Shown: one piece after another, positions 35,318 to 44,003 of the stretch
Layout of the letters: the number at the start of each line of letters is the position of its first letter
Numbering within the stretch: position 1 is the first letter of the stretch
Assembly (NCBI GenBank): GCA_008690995.1
Contig: VRMN01000004.1
Span: 806,001-870,000 of the forward strand
Source: Porphyridium purpureum
Taxonomy: Eukaryota; Rhodophyta; Bangiophyceae; Porphyridiales; Porphyridiaceae
DNA length: 64,000 bases
Direction of reading: 5' to 3'
Made by a program: the position numbers and the translations under genes
Notes under the pieces: generated by a model
Told to the model about the DNA's origin: nothing
The model's input: the letters and a program-made list of their open reading frames with translations, nothing else
The model's database searches: none

Positions 35318-37612
35318 TCAGCGGCGAGATTTTCCCCCGCGCCTCTTTGCGTTCTTCTGCTTGTCGTGCAGCGACGACATCTTTCGCCGGTGTTTCTGCT
35401 TATTCATAAGCATCATCGCGTCCTTTTGCTTCTGCTTGACCTTGTTTGTTGTCCCTCCTCCCTTATCCTTGCGGCCCTTCTTGGAACCGAACTTCTCACG
35501 ATCCTCGCGCCCAGCGTGCACCGACACTAATCGCTCCTCCAAGGTACGCCGTTGCTTCTTTTGATATGACTCAATCTCAGATGTTGAAACAGGACGGTCA
35601 TCAATACCCCGTTTGCGTAAGAGCGTCCCGGCATTTGATGCCATCTCCGCGCGCCTGCGAGCGATAATCGCATAATCCTCGTCATCAAGCACGCGCGTGG
35701 TCAACATCTGAAGCGCTCTGGCTTTTCGATCGAGAGCGGGATCGGTCTCATCAGGCACGTCCTCCTCATCCTCCACATCAGAAGCCTCGCTTGAGGAGTC
35801 TTCCGTGCCGTTTTCGCTCCTTGCAATGGCTTCTGCGTCTAGCTCATCCCCTTCGGCCTCGGAAAGATCTTCTCCATCCTTGCTGTCGTCGCTTGACTCT
35901 TCTTCATCATCACTTTCTTCTCCTTCTTCTTCGTCCTCTTGGCCACTTCCCTCAGAATCCAAAGGCTCCACATCGATCTTTGCGGGAACATCTTTTGTAT
36001 CCTCTTCAGAATTCGATCCATCCTCCAAATCACTTTCGCTGTCCTGCAACAGATCAGCCCCTTCCACCGTGTCAACCATGTTGCGCTGCCCGTACCGGAG
36101 CTCGGTGGTGAGCCCTCGCATTTGGCGCAATTGCGCATCTTTACCGCGGTCCTTCTTTGCGAGCAGGCCGGGCTTCACATCACGATACACCTGCATAAGA
36201 GATCGTGCAGCCATCGCAACGCCCTTGTCACGATGCGTGCGAAAGGCAACCAGATCTTGAAGCAGAGCTCCTTTATCTTCAAGGCTTTCTGCATTCTCAA
36301 TCTCGATCGCAAGTGGTGCGCGCGCGCAAATGGCACGAACAGCGTTGAGCCCTGCCGCAATCATTTCCTCCATGCACCGATCTGCAATGAAATTGTCAGC
36401 AATGGTGCGAATGAGCGGATGCAGTACATCGGGAGGCACCAAGTCATGCACTGATGTGGCCAAATACGCGAGCAACTTGGTGATATCTCTTTGATGCGGC
36501 TGCAGGAAGCGCTGGAAATACGGGTACAGGTTGAGCAGAAAGAGCTCGTGTATCCCAGTAAGACGAGTGATCAAGTCCAACGCAACGAGCCGAACCTCGT
36601 ACTTTTCGTTCTTGCGCCTATTTTGAACATCCGAGAACAGCCGCTCGGCAAAGCTTTGAGGATCGTTCAACAACATCATGGCTGAAAATGGGCTCTTGCT
36701 CTGCGCGTCATTCCCCGAATGACCGGATTTCACGCGATCCATCCTGGCCAACTGACGCTCCAAACGCTTCTTCCTCCGCGAGCTTTTCTTCGATGTTCGA
36801 TGAAAGGTTTCCCACATCACACGTGCGGTCTCGCCGTGGTTAGAGTTGAATTTTACGCCCTTGTTTGTCTTGCGCGGATTTGCGCCGTTCTCGTGGTAGT
36901 CTTCTTCGTCACTGGTAACGTCAGAATCGTTTGCTCCGTCTTCGTGCAAGTGCCTCTCGGAGTCAAGCAAAAAGCGCCCTGCAATAAGAAACACGGAAGC
37001 GTTTTCGTGGAAGCATGCGGACGCGATCACATTCGCCGTACGCGCGTCCCTCCAGACATGCGTCCGGAATAACTCTGTCAGTACATGCAGCGAGCGCTTT
37101 ACAAGCTGCTCGTCGGGTTCTTGGAGACGCTCGTACAGGAAGCCCTGCAGCTTGCGATTCACCTGTTCGTTCGCATGCTTCTTGTTGATATTCCTCAAGT
37201 CGGCAATGATATGGCCGTGCAGCGTTTTGCGCAGCTGCTTGTCAGCAATGTTCAGCATGCCGAAAAATAGTTGCACAACTTGAACAATTGGCGCGGCGCC
37301 CTTTGACCGGAGCACGGCGAGTGCGCGCACGAGCTGGCGGCGAAGCTCGTAGTCCATGACTTTGGCGTGGAGTCCAAGCACTCGAATGAGCGTCGCGGCG
37401 ACCTGCGCACTATGATCCTTATACGCCGTGCCCACGCTCGCCATAAACCCAGCCAGCTCGCCCAGCCGCGCACTCGCGTCCGACGGACGCAGCTCGAGCG
37501 CCGCAATCAGCGCGTCAAACTGCCGCTTCTGCTGCACATACTCTGGCACATACGAGGCGGGATCCTTCCTGCACCTGCTCAGCAGAAGCTGCAGATCTGC
37601 GGCGTCCGACAT
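35318..37612 (-). CDS. SDA1: SDA1 (SDAD1), 60S ribosome biogenesis factor
   Basis: The protein (764 residues) begins with the SDA1 N-terminus (LQLLLSRCRKDPASYVPEYV, QQKRQFDALIAALELRP) and continues with helical repeats: GLHAKVMDYELRRQLVRALA, LFFGMLNIADKQLRKTLHGH, IIADLRNINKKHANEQVNRK. The middle has FSAMMLLNDPQSFAERLF and PYFQRFLQPHQRDITKLLAY. An acidic Ser/Glu/Asp block follows, and then a Lys/Arg-rich C-terminal tail ending in NAKRRGGKSRR. This is the usual SDA1 order. SDA1 acts on late pre-60S particles in the nucleus and is needed for large-subunit export. The start at 37612 is preceded by a purine-rich leader in mRNA sense, as for other genes here. Confidence 0.92.
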   Translation of the reverse strand: MSDAADLQLLLSRCRKDPASYVPEYVQQKRQFDALIAALELRPSDASARLGELAGFMASVGTAYKDHSAQVAATLIRVLGLHAKVMDYELRRQLVRALAVLRSKGAAPIVQVVQLFFGMLNIADKQLRKTLHGHIIADLRNINKKHANEQVNRKLQGFLYERLQEPDEQLVKRSLHVLTELFRTHVWRDARTANVIASACFHENASVFLIAGRFLLDSERHLHEDGANDSDVTSDEEDYHENGANPRKTNKGVKFNSNHGETARVMWETFHRTSKKSSRRKKRLERQLARMDRVKSGHSGNDAQSKSPFSAMMLLNDPQSFAERLFSDVQNRRKNEKYEVRLVALDLITRLTGIHELFLLNLYPYFQRFLQPHQRDITKLLAYLATSVHDLVPPDVLHPLIRTIADNFIADRCMEEMIAAGLNAVRAICARAPLAIEIENAESLEDKGALLQDLVAFRTHRDKGVAMAARSLMQVYRDVKPGLLAKKDRGKDAQLRQMRGLTTELRYGQRNMVDTVEGADLLQDSESDLEDGSNSEEDTKDVPAKIDVEPLDSEGSGQEDEEEGEESDDEEESSDDSKDGEDLSEAEGDELDAEAIARSENGTEDSSSEASDVEDEEDVPDETDPALDRKARALQMLTTRVLDDEDYAIIARRRAEMASNAGTLLRKRGIDDRPVSTSEIESYQKKQRRTLEERLVSVHAGREDREKFGSKKGRKDKGGGTTNKVKQKQKDAMMLMNKQKHRRKMSSLHDKQKNAKRRGGKSRR

Positions 37613-38824
37613 GGCTCCTTCTGACCCGCACCCCTCTCCACCCTCCGTCTCGCGCGCTTCATGCACCGGGACCTTTACCGTCTCTTCCCTCGTCTCACTC
37701 CCAAATCGCCTTTTGCCACCGCCACACCGCCGCGTCACCGCTCGGCCGCTTGATAATAGTAAAACAATCAAAATTTAATATGAAGTTTCGTCTAGGGTTT
37801 CTAAAACCTGACACAGCAACGACGGCGGCTGCGGTTGGATGGTTGGACATGCAGGCACGGCGGTCCGAGCGCACGCATGCGGTGCGACATGGACTGACTG
37901 ATCTGAGAAGACGATCGTTAAAGGGAGGCCGTAGGACTAGAGATACCCACGCGGCTGATCTGTTATGAACCGCAGCTTGCAGACATGGAAAGAGCTGCTC
38001 TGCTCCTGGACTGGTGAGCAGAGCTTCACAATTACAAGGAGCTTTGCTGTTGTCTTGCATCTCGTCACTTTTGTTGGGTAGGTGGTCACATTGCCTGGTT
38101 CAGCGCTCGGAGATCCGGGCCGGATCTGCGAAAAAAGTAAATTCCATCGCGACTGTGAAGGATGTTGTAAAGATGCAAAGTCGAAGAGCGCTGGTTAGTT
38201 TCCTCTGCCACAGCAGCATATATATTCTATACGAATGATGCTATGTCAACATTGACCACGATGATGCTCCACAACGCATGAGTTGGGCATGTTGATGGTC
38301 GTGCAGCGGGCGCTGTGCACTCGGACACCGCCAAATCCTCAGCCCCGAAAGATGGTTAACTTGTAATGTGTGTTTTCCCCATGTAAATCGGCCATGAGAT
38401 TGACATCATCATCATTGGATTTCGAATCGCTCGTCACCACGCTGCGCCGCCGCATGCGCCGAAAGCCCTTCATCAGTTGGAAGGCCGGCAAAGTCACTCA
38501 CGAACGTACCTTCTTTTTACGTGACGACGGCTCGCCAAGCCAGTCTGCCGCCTTTGACGTCCGAAGAGCCAACCATTTGCTCCTCGCTTTTTACCTCGGA
38601 TACTTTCGAGCGCGCGGACGCCAAAATCAAAAGTCTTTGGTTCTGGGCGGCGCCGTCTGTAGTATAAAGGCTGCGATGTCGGTGACTCGTTCAGCATGTG
38701 TGGCGTCTGGTGCGGGGCCCGCGAGAAGACACGAGCTGGCGCTTGAGTGGAGCATTCGTGTCTAGCGCAGACAGCCAGAGATTTGGAGGTAAGGAAGGTT
38801 GTGTGTTGAGAAAAGACCGACCAA
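37613..38824. other. Upstream region of SDA1 and of the secreted cupin-like gene
   Basis: A 1.2 kb divergent intergenic region. Beyond the SDA1 leader no gene was recognised. Small frames such as 38370-38765 (plus) lack domain signals. Confidence 0.45.
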
Positions 38825-39427
38825 ATGGCGCGCGTCTTGTACGGTTTGGTTTCCTTCGCTGTAGTGTGGCTGCTAGCGTTGACTACGGTATCTGGAACTT
38901 CGCTCGGAGATGATTTCGGCCACTATTTTCCGACGGCGTCCATCAAGCCCAGTTACGATGGAGAAGCACGATCAAAAAACTATTTGCACTGGGCAGGCTC
39001 ACCAGCTGTGAAGGACCATAAGGCCGAGGTGAGCCTGGATTACACTTGGCTGGCGTACGGTGAATGTGACGGCCCACGCATTGATGTGCACAGTCCCAAG
39101 CTGTTACTTGTGCGCTCGGGGTGCATTTGCGTGGATATAGTGGAGGAGAATACTCCAAAGTTCACCGGTGAGAAGACTGTTACAGTCACTGCCGGCCGAG
39201 GTGGCGTCGTGTATGTTCCCATGTCACTACTGCATACCATCCGCGCTTGCAAGTGTGAAAAGGATGCTCATGACGGTGACATGGAGGCCGCGTACGTGAG
39301 TTACTTTCCAAAAACAATTAAGGCACTGCCATTCCCTGATGCGATGAAGGAATTTGGCAAGATTGTACTGACGTCGCACTTTAACCTCAAGTACGAGCAC
39401 GTCTATGCTCTTCTTGAGAAGGATTGA
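38825..39427 (+). CDS. Secreted protein, possibly cupin-fold
   Basis: The protein (200 residues) starts with a clear signal peptide (MARVLYGLVSFAVVWLLALT, likely cleavage after TVSGTS). The mature part has no family I can name. A run of short beta strands and turns, SPKLLLVRSGCICVDIVEE, TVTVTAGRGGVVYVPMSLLH and TIRACKCEKD, looks like a small double-stranded beta-helix (cupin) unit: the Gly-x-x-x-Val-Pro turn followed by a His matches the second cupin motif loosely. Three Cys could form disulfides in the secretory pathway. It lacks a membrane anchor or ER-retention signal, so secretion or a vacuolar/wall location is likely. Convergent with the VOC gene. Confidence 0.7.
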   Translation: MARVLYGLVSFAVVWLLALTTVSGTSLGDDFGHYFPTASIKPSYDGEARSKNYLHWAGSPAVKDHKAEVSLDYTWLAYGECDGPRIDVHSPKLLLVRSGCICVDIVEENTPKFTGEKTVTVTAGRGGVVYVPMSLLHTIRACKCEKDAHDGDMEAAYVSYFPKTIKALPFPDAMKEFGKIVLTSHFNLKYEHVYALLEKD

Positions 39428-39566
39428 GGAGCCCCGTCGGCGCTCTTGCCTTGTTGCTTGCCACTGGCATGTTTCGAAGCCGTCGGCAGCTTGTACAGCC
39501 GAAACTTTGATTGCCAGTGTTCCCGGGATTTCCCCGCTCGTATATTCAGCTCTACGACCTCCGAGT

Positions 39567-40052
39567 TTACTTTGTTTCGATAAATTCGAGCGCATTGCCG
39601 TCCAGGTCACGACAAAAGAGCGCGCGCCGACCGCTCTTACTCATGGTGTAGAAAACACCGTTTGCATTCAGACTCTCTACGAGTGGATCAATGTCCTCAA
39701 CGTTGAGCGCCACATGCTTATCTCGCCCACCATGTTCGGGGCGTCCGTCCTTTGCGTCTGGGTTGGGTAGCTCCATAAGATGGATTTGATGCTCGCCCGC
39801 CCGCACAAACGCTCCGCCGAAAGCCAAGTTCGGGCGCGTCGCCGTGTCATCGCTCATTCCCAGCACATTCACGTAAAACTCCAGCGCCTTGGCCGTATCC
39901 TCTACAATCATGCCTGCGTGACTAAACCCTTTGTGACGAATCTTCTTGGGTGCGCCAGCAGGCCCACTCATATTGAGACACACAGTTCGAAGCTGAGCTC
40001 GGGATGTGCGCGAGCTGCCTGTGAGCCCTGAACCACCGAATACGAATGCCAT
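39567..40052 (-). CDS. VOC superfamily (glyoxalase/bleomycin-resistance-like) protein
   Basis: The single VOC domain has KGFSHAGMIVEDTAKALEFY and VNVLGMSDDTATRPNLAFGG at the first beta-alpha-beta unit (metal-binding His in FSHAGM), AGEHQIHLMELPNPDA with Glu/His positions, KHVALNVEDIDPLVESL, and the final LFCRDLDGNALEFIET with the metal-binding Glu. Known members include glyoxalase I, dioxygenases and antibiotic-binding proteins; the reaction here cannot be told. The first 35 residues (MAFVFGGSGLTGSSRTSRAQ onward) are rich in Ser, Thr, Arg and Ala with a phenylalanine near the start, resembling a plastid transit peptide of red-lineage algae, but a second ATG (LNMSGPAGAP) could give a cytosolic form. 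Confidence 0.87.
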   Translation of the reverse strand: MAFVFGGSGLTGSSRTSRAQLRTVCLNMSGPAGAPKKIRHKGFSHAGMIVEDTAKALEFYVNVLGMSDDTATRPNLAFGGAFVRAGEHQIHLMELPNPDAKDGRPEHGGRDKHVALNVEDIDPLVESLNANGVFYTMSKSGRRALFCRDLDGNALEFIETK

Positions 40053-40413
40053 TGTACCCCCTGCGAGTTCCAGTCATGCAACACCTCGCGCAAACTTTTT
40101 CCTCCACTGTTGCCCACCACATCTCGCACCTTTCACCTTGTAATCGGTTCAAACCGATACGCCGATTCAGTGCATGTGCAGCGTTTCATTGCAAGGTGCA
40201 AAACAAAGTCACGGGTGAGGGGAAAAAAAGCAAGGAAGAATACCAACATGTGCTCTGAAATACACTCGACGTGGGAGGCCAGCGAAACGCTCCACTCAAG
40301 CGGCCAGGCAGTCAGCTCCGCAGCACCAACACGCAAAGCCACGCACCGCATTCTAAAGCAGCTGAGGATTCCTCCTTTTCGCAATTGCAATTTTAAAATG
40401 CTACAGCCTGTGC
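40053..40413. other. Intergenic region between the VOC and TOC-like genes
   Basis: About 360 bases upstream of the VOC gene. A short palindrome (TCGGTTCAAACCGA near 40144) is present. No gene is seen. Confidence 0.45.
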
Positions 40414-42423
40414 TTAACACCAGTTGACCAGCATGAACACGACCAGGCCAAACGCCACTCGTTGCCATACCGGCAGAGCCTGCTCATGCAGCGGAAGCGG
40501 CTGCGTTCGAACCGCATGATTAGCTTGAGCCTTGGCGTCATGCACACTTCGCTGGCCGAGGATCGCAGTCTCGTAGAGAACGTCAAAGAGCGGGCGCATA
40601 CCCGAGTCAACGGACTCGTGGGGAATTCCAGGGCCCATCGGCGGGCCATCAATGCGAGTCACCGTTCGTGTGGCGTTTTCGAGAAACACAATGGGGACCG
40701 ACTCTGCAAAACGGGTCGGGGCGGCGATCTGCGCCTCCTGAACAGGATGTGACCGCATGGTCTCGGATTCTGAAACATTTCGACCTGGCCTGAAGCAACG
40801 GCGGAAAAGAGCAAGTGGTATCGCTCTGATTCTTCGCAAAAGATGAATCGACCATAATGCGACCTGTACAAGCCCGGGTACGGTCGCGTGAGCAAGCAGG
40901 CAAGCCCGCACGAGCTCGATCCTCCTTTGCTCGAATTCGTGTTGGCTCTTCATGCTTGCCGGCGCACGACTTGATGCGTGCGTTAAGATCACAATGAGAC
41001 GCTCCCATACTCGATTTCCATAGAATGCGCGCAGTGCCCTGTACGAGTGATAGAAGCTCGGCAATCGGAGATCGTCTGCTCGCTCGACTAAAAACACAGC
41101 GTCCGCCGGCGGTTGCCCGCCAAGCTGTTGCCGCACAGACCTGAAATCGCCCGAGTTTAAAATGATTCTTGACGGTATCGGAACATCGTCCTGCATGAGA
41201 CGGCCCCCGGCGAACTGCTCACAGGACGGAACTTCATGAATCGTTAGAGCGGCCGCTTTGTTTTCGCACCGCGCCACTGTGGACAGCACGTCCGTGCCCA
41301 CGGGAAGGTAGTCACAGTCACCCGTTTTGTCCTTTTCTTGTCGCGCCAGCACAAAAGAATGCCACGCGATCTTGTTCACCTCAGTCGGTGCTATCGTGTC
41401 GGAACTGAGGCGAACGAAAGCGAGCGGATGGTGCTCGCCGACAAATGCGTCATGTTCCATCAGTGCATTGATCAGGGCGCTCTTGCCAGACCCATGCGCG
41501 CCATGGACGACAATTCGCACATGCTGTCTTTGCGACGCCTGCAGGAACGCGTACGCAATGCTAGTGTCTGGAGGTACGGCTGTCTCAATCCTTGAACGTG
41601 AAGTGCCATCGCGCGTGGAAAACTCAAAGTTCGCATATCTCTCAGCTTGCATCTGATGACAAGCGTGCGCGAATGATGCGGGGTCGACAATGCGCGCGAG
41701 CACCACCAATGTCTTGAGCACTTTCGGTACATTACGTGTCTGCAGCAAGTCTTCTGGAAGGAATCCAATTTCGGATTCTAGCCTCAGCGGCCGTAAGTAA
41801 GGAACTGACATTTTCAAAAGCACCGTCAGATGATCGCGCACAAGCAAGCTAGTAAATTCTAGAGGCAGCGCCAGATGCCCTCCGACATAGAAGCGCCAAA
41901 TTTTTCGCCTCGCGTCGCGCAAGTCCAGGACTTCGTCCTTTGTGAGCGCCGGCACGAACACATCAAGAATCCGCCAATCCATTCGTAGCTGGTCCGTGAT
42001 CGTAACTTGAGAAGTCTCTGCCACCATACTTGTGACATTATGCCCATGCGCGTGTTCGTACTCTTTGGTCACGATCGGTAGTCGAAACTTGACAAAGATT
42101 TCGAGGAAGCGTTCCTGCGCCTCTATATCCATGTTCTCTGGACGAAGCACGTCGTCCTGATGGGATGCATTGTGGCCACCAATTGATTCACGACCGTCAG
42201 CACCATCTTCATTGCCATTAATACAGTCAGAACCGCTTCCGCTCGTTCCGTTCCATGAAGAGCCTGGATCCTGATAGACGATGTTTGTGCGCTGCTCGCC
42301 ACTCCTCCCCCGCGCACCCACAATGGCTTGTAACAGGTTCTGACAGGAATGCGGCGGACTTTCCGCTCGCAACGCGCAAAAGTGGGCGTCAGACTCGTTG
42401 TGCACGGCGCCTGAGTCGCTCAT
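40414..42423 (-). CDS. TOC34/TOC159-like GTPase with C-terminal tail anchor
   Basis: The C-terminal half is an AIG1/TOC-type G domain. It has VRIVVHGAHGSGKSALINAL near residue 306 (P-loop), PADAVFLVERADDLRLPSFY (the DVVLYVDRLD-like segment), NRVWERLIVILTHASSRAP (the LTHA guanine-specificity motif of TOC receptors), and ESVPIVFLENATRTV (the PVxLVENSxRC-like segment). A hydrophobic helix at the very end (VWQRVAFGLVVFMLVNWC) is a tail anchor for the plastid outer envelope, as in TOC34. TOC receptors recognise transit peptides of plastid preproteins. The N-terminal 290 residues have no obvious homology and are not strongly acidic, unlike land-plant TOC159. The canonical DTPG switch II is not clearly seen. 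The protein supports a plastid-bearing host. Confidence 0.72.
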   Translation of the reverse strand: MSDSGAVHNESDAHFCALRAESPPHSCQNLLQAIVGARGRSGEQRTNIVYQDPGSSWNGTSGSGSDCINGNEDGADGRESIGGHNASHQDDVLRPENMDIEAQERFLEIFVKFRLPIVTKEYEHAHGHNVTSMVAETSQVTITDQLRMDWRILDVFVPALTKDEVLDLRDARRKIWRFYVGGHLALPLEFTSLLVRDHLTVLLKMSVPYLRPLRLESEIGFLPEDLLQTRNVPKVLKTLVVLARIVDPASFAHACHQMQAERYANFEFSTRDGTSRSRIETAVPPDTSIAYAFLQASQRQHVRIVVHGAHGSGKSALINALMEHDAFVGEHHPLAFVRLSSDTIAPTEVNKIAWHSFVLARQEKDKTGDCDYLPVGTDVLSTVARCENKAAALTIHEVPSCEQFAGGRLMQDDVPIPSRIILNSGDFRSVRQQLGGQPPADAVFLVERADDLRLPSFYHSYRALRAFYGNRVWERLIVILTHASSRAPASMKSQHEFEQRRIELVRACLLAHATVPGLVQVALWSIHLLRRIRAIPLALFRRCFRPGRNVSESETMRSHPVQEAQIAAPTRFAESVPIVFLENATRTVTRIDGPPMGPGIPHESVDSGMRPLFDVLYETAILGQRSVHDAKAQANHAVRTQPLPLHEQALPVWQRVAFGLVVFMLVNWC

Positions 42424-42510
42424 GTCGTCGGCCCTACGCCAGCCTGAGGGACGAGGGTCAAAGGTAAAAGCTTTGATTAACGCGGATGTACTGTTAAAGC
42501 CTTTTTCGTT

Positions 42511-43458
42511 TTACTTCGGACGCGCGAATTTAGCCTGAATCCAACGACGGTTCTTTTCGACGCCCTCCTTGTGATTGGTGATGTTTCGAGCGATCGTGTT
42601 CATCTCTGTGGCCACAAAACCAGCCTGCTCGAAGCAATGCTGCAGCCACTCCTCGGTGAAGAAATGCCGCCGCGTATTATCTCCACAGACGTAAAAATTA
42701 GACGCAATCTTGGATTCACTGCGCATTCGTAGTTGCGACAAGTCACCGAAAGCGTAATCGCGAATGAGCAGCAATCCCCCTGGCGCCAAGAGTGAAAATA
42801 GGACCGGTGCTAACTCTTGCACGCTGGCGGGCTCCAGCGCGGAGAGAACCCAGACCGCCGTGATATACTTGACGCATCCTGAAACGCCAGACAGAATGCT
42901 ATGCAGCTGCTCGTGATGCGTCACATCAGCAACAAAAGCGAACACACGCTCCGGGTCATACTCGGGCGACTCGCGAAACACCTTTATGCTTGTGCTGCTG
43001 AAATCGCACGCAAAGCCAAAGAGCGACGGATTAGCTCGCAGGAGCGGGAAGACGGCGTTGCCCACCCCGCAGCCGAGCTCGAGAAAGATCTCTTTCCCGC
43101 GCAGAATCTCTTCCGGCGGGGGCTGCTGCGTGTCGAATGCGTATTCGCTTAGTGTGGGATACTTTCGTGCCAGAGGCGCGCACCACTTGACGGGGTCATC
43201 ACGCACCGAGTCCGGCATCATCTCTGGAAATTCTGCGCGCAAATTGTGGCGGTCCTTGAAAAAGGTGGCCTTCTTATGCCGATAGAACGTCTCCCAGAAC
43301 TTTGGCAGATCCAGCTGTGCGCGTCTTGCCGCGTCCATTTCCGGCAACTGGGCGTGCTGCTCCAGCAGGTTCCGCCGCGCGTCTTCATCCTGACCTGCAA
43401 GCAGCGCTCGCTGCACGCGCTCTTCCTTTCCGCTCTGGCATTCTTCTCCTCCGTTCAT
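42511..43458 (-). CDS. METTL6/METTL2-type tRNA m3C methyltransferase
   Basis: This class I SAM-dependent methyltransferase has the METTL2/6/8 arrangement: FWETFYRHKKATFFKDRHNL upstream (the family's W-x-x-FY-x-x-x-x-x-F-FKDR element), IFLELGCGVGNAVFPLLRAN near residue 125 (SAM motif I), ADVTHHEQL, YITAVWVLSALEP, LLAPGGLLLIRDYAFGDLSQ (motif with RDYG-like run), FTEEWLQHCFEQAGF and NRRWIQAKF at the end. This family methylates C32 of tRNA-Ser and tRNA-Thr anticodon loops to m3C. The lack of an extra N-terminal domain and the length of 315 residues fit METTL6 best. The ATG at 43458 (MNGGEECQSG) was chosen; the one at 43500 adds a 14-residue Gly/Cys stretch. It is in tandem upstream of the TOC-like gene. 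Confidence 0.88.
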   Translation of the reverse strand: MNGGEECQSGKEERVQRALLAGQDEDARRNLLEQHAQLPEMDAARRAQLDLPKFWETFYRHKKATFFKDRHNLRAEFPEMMPDSVRDDPVKWCAPLARKYPTLSEYAFDTQQPPPEEILRGKEIFLELGCGVGNAVFPLLRANPSLFGFACDFSSTSIKVFRESPEYDPERVFAFVADVTHHEQLHSILSGVSGCVKYITAVWVLSALEPASVQELAPVLFSLLAPGGLLLIRDYAFGDLSQLRMRSESKIASNFYVCGDNTRRHFFTEEWLQHCFEQAGFVATEMNTIARNITNHKEGVEKNRRWIQAKFARPK

Positions 43459-44003
43459 CCCGCATCCAACTCCCAGTCCACACCATGCGGTCACACCCAA
43501 AGCCCAGCCGAGCTTACTGTCAAAGGTAACCGGTTTTTGTTTTCCAACAGAGAGTAAATGATCCGCCGCTCACCCCTGGTCTGCCAGTCTCCCGACAAGC
43601 GTGCCAGTGAGGTGGGAAGCGTGAGGTGATATCTGTTCTCTCCCGAACAACAGAAGTCACAGAATGTATATTCTTTTACACACAAAACATTTACTCTACC
43701 TGTTCCGGTCTTCGCGAAGGTCTAGTTCCTCCGCCTTTAGGTACTCGCCTTTATACGTGACGCGAGGAGATGTGGACGACACTGTAGGTGGGGGACACGG
43801 TGCAAAGAAGTTGGACACGCGACACGTGCACGGGTACGCGTGTCCAAGCTATTTTCCAAAAATAGCTGTTCCTTCCGGATTGTGCTGTGCTGTCCGCTCC
43901 AAATGCAGGATTGACAAAGTATTGCGCTGGAACTGCTTCGCGCCACTATCACACGTTTCGACATTCGCCCTTTTCTTTGTTTCCTCCACTTAGTGGTGCT
44001 TCA
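43459..44003. other. Boundary between the gene-dense and repeat-rich parts
   Basis: About 545 bases with no gene. It separates the METTL6-type start from the Copia relic. No LTR-like repeat was recognised by eye in it. Confidence 0.4.

Noticed and set aside
38370-38765. 131-codon plus-strand frame upstream of the cupin-like gene
   Set aside because: No domain, composition like non-coding DNA, stops just before a better-supported gene.
40140-40160. TCGGTTCAAACCGA palindrome as a possible tRNA T-arm
   Set aside because: The loop is six bases and no cloverleaf forms around it.
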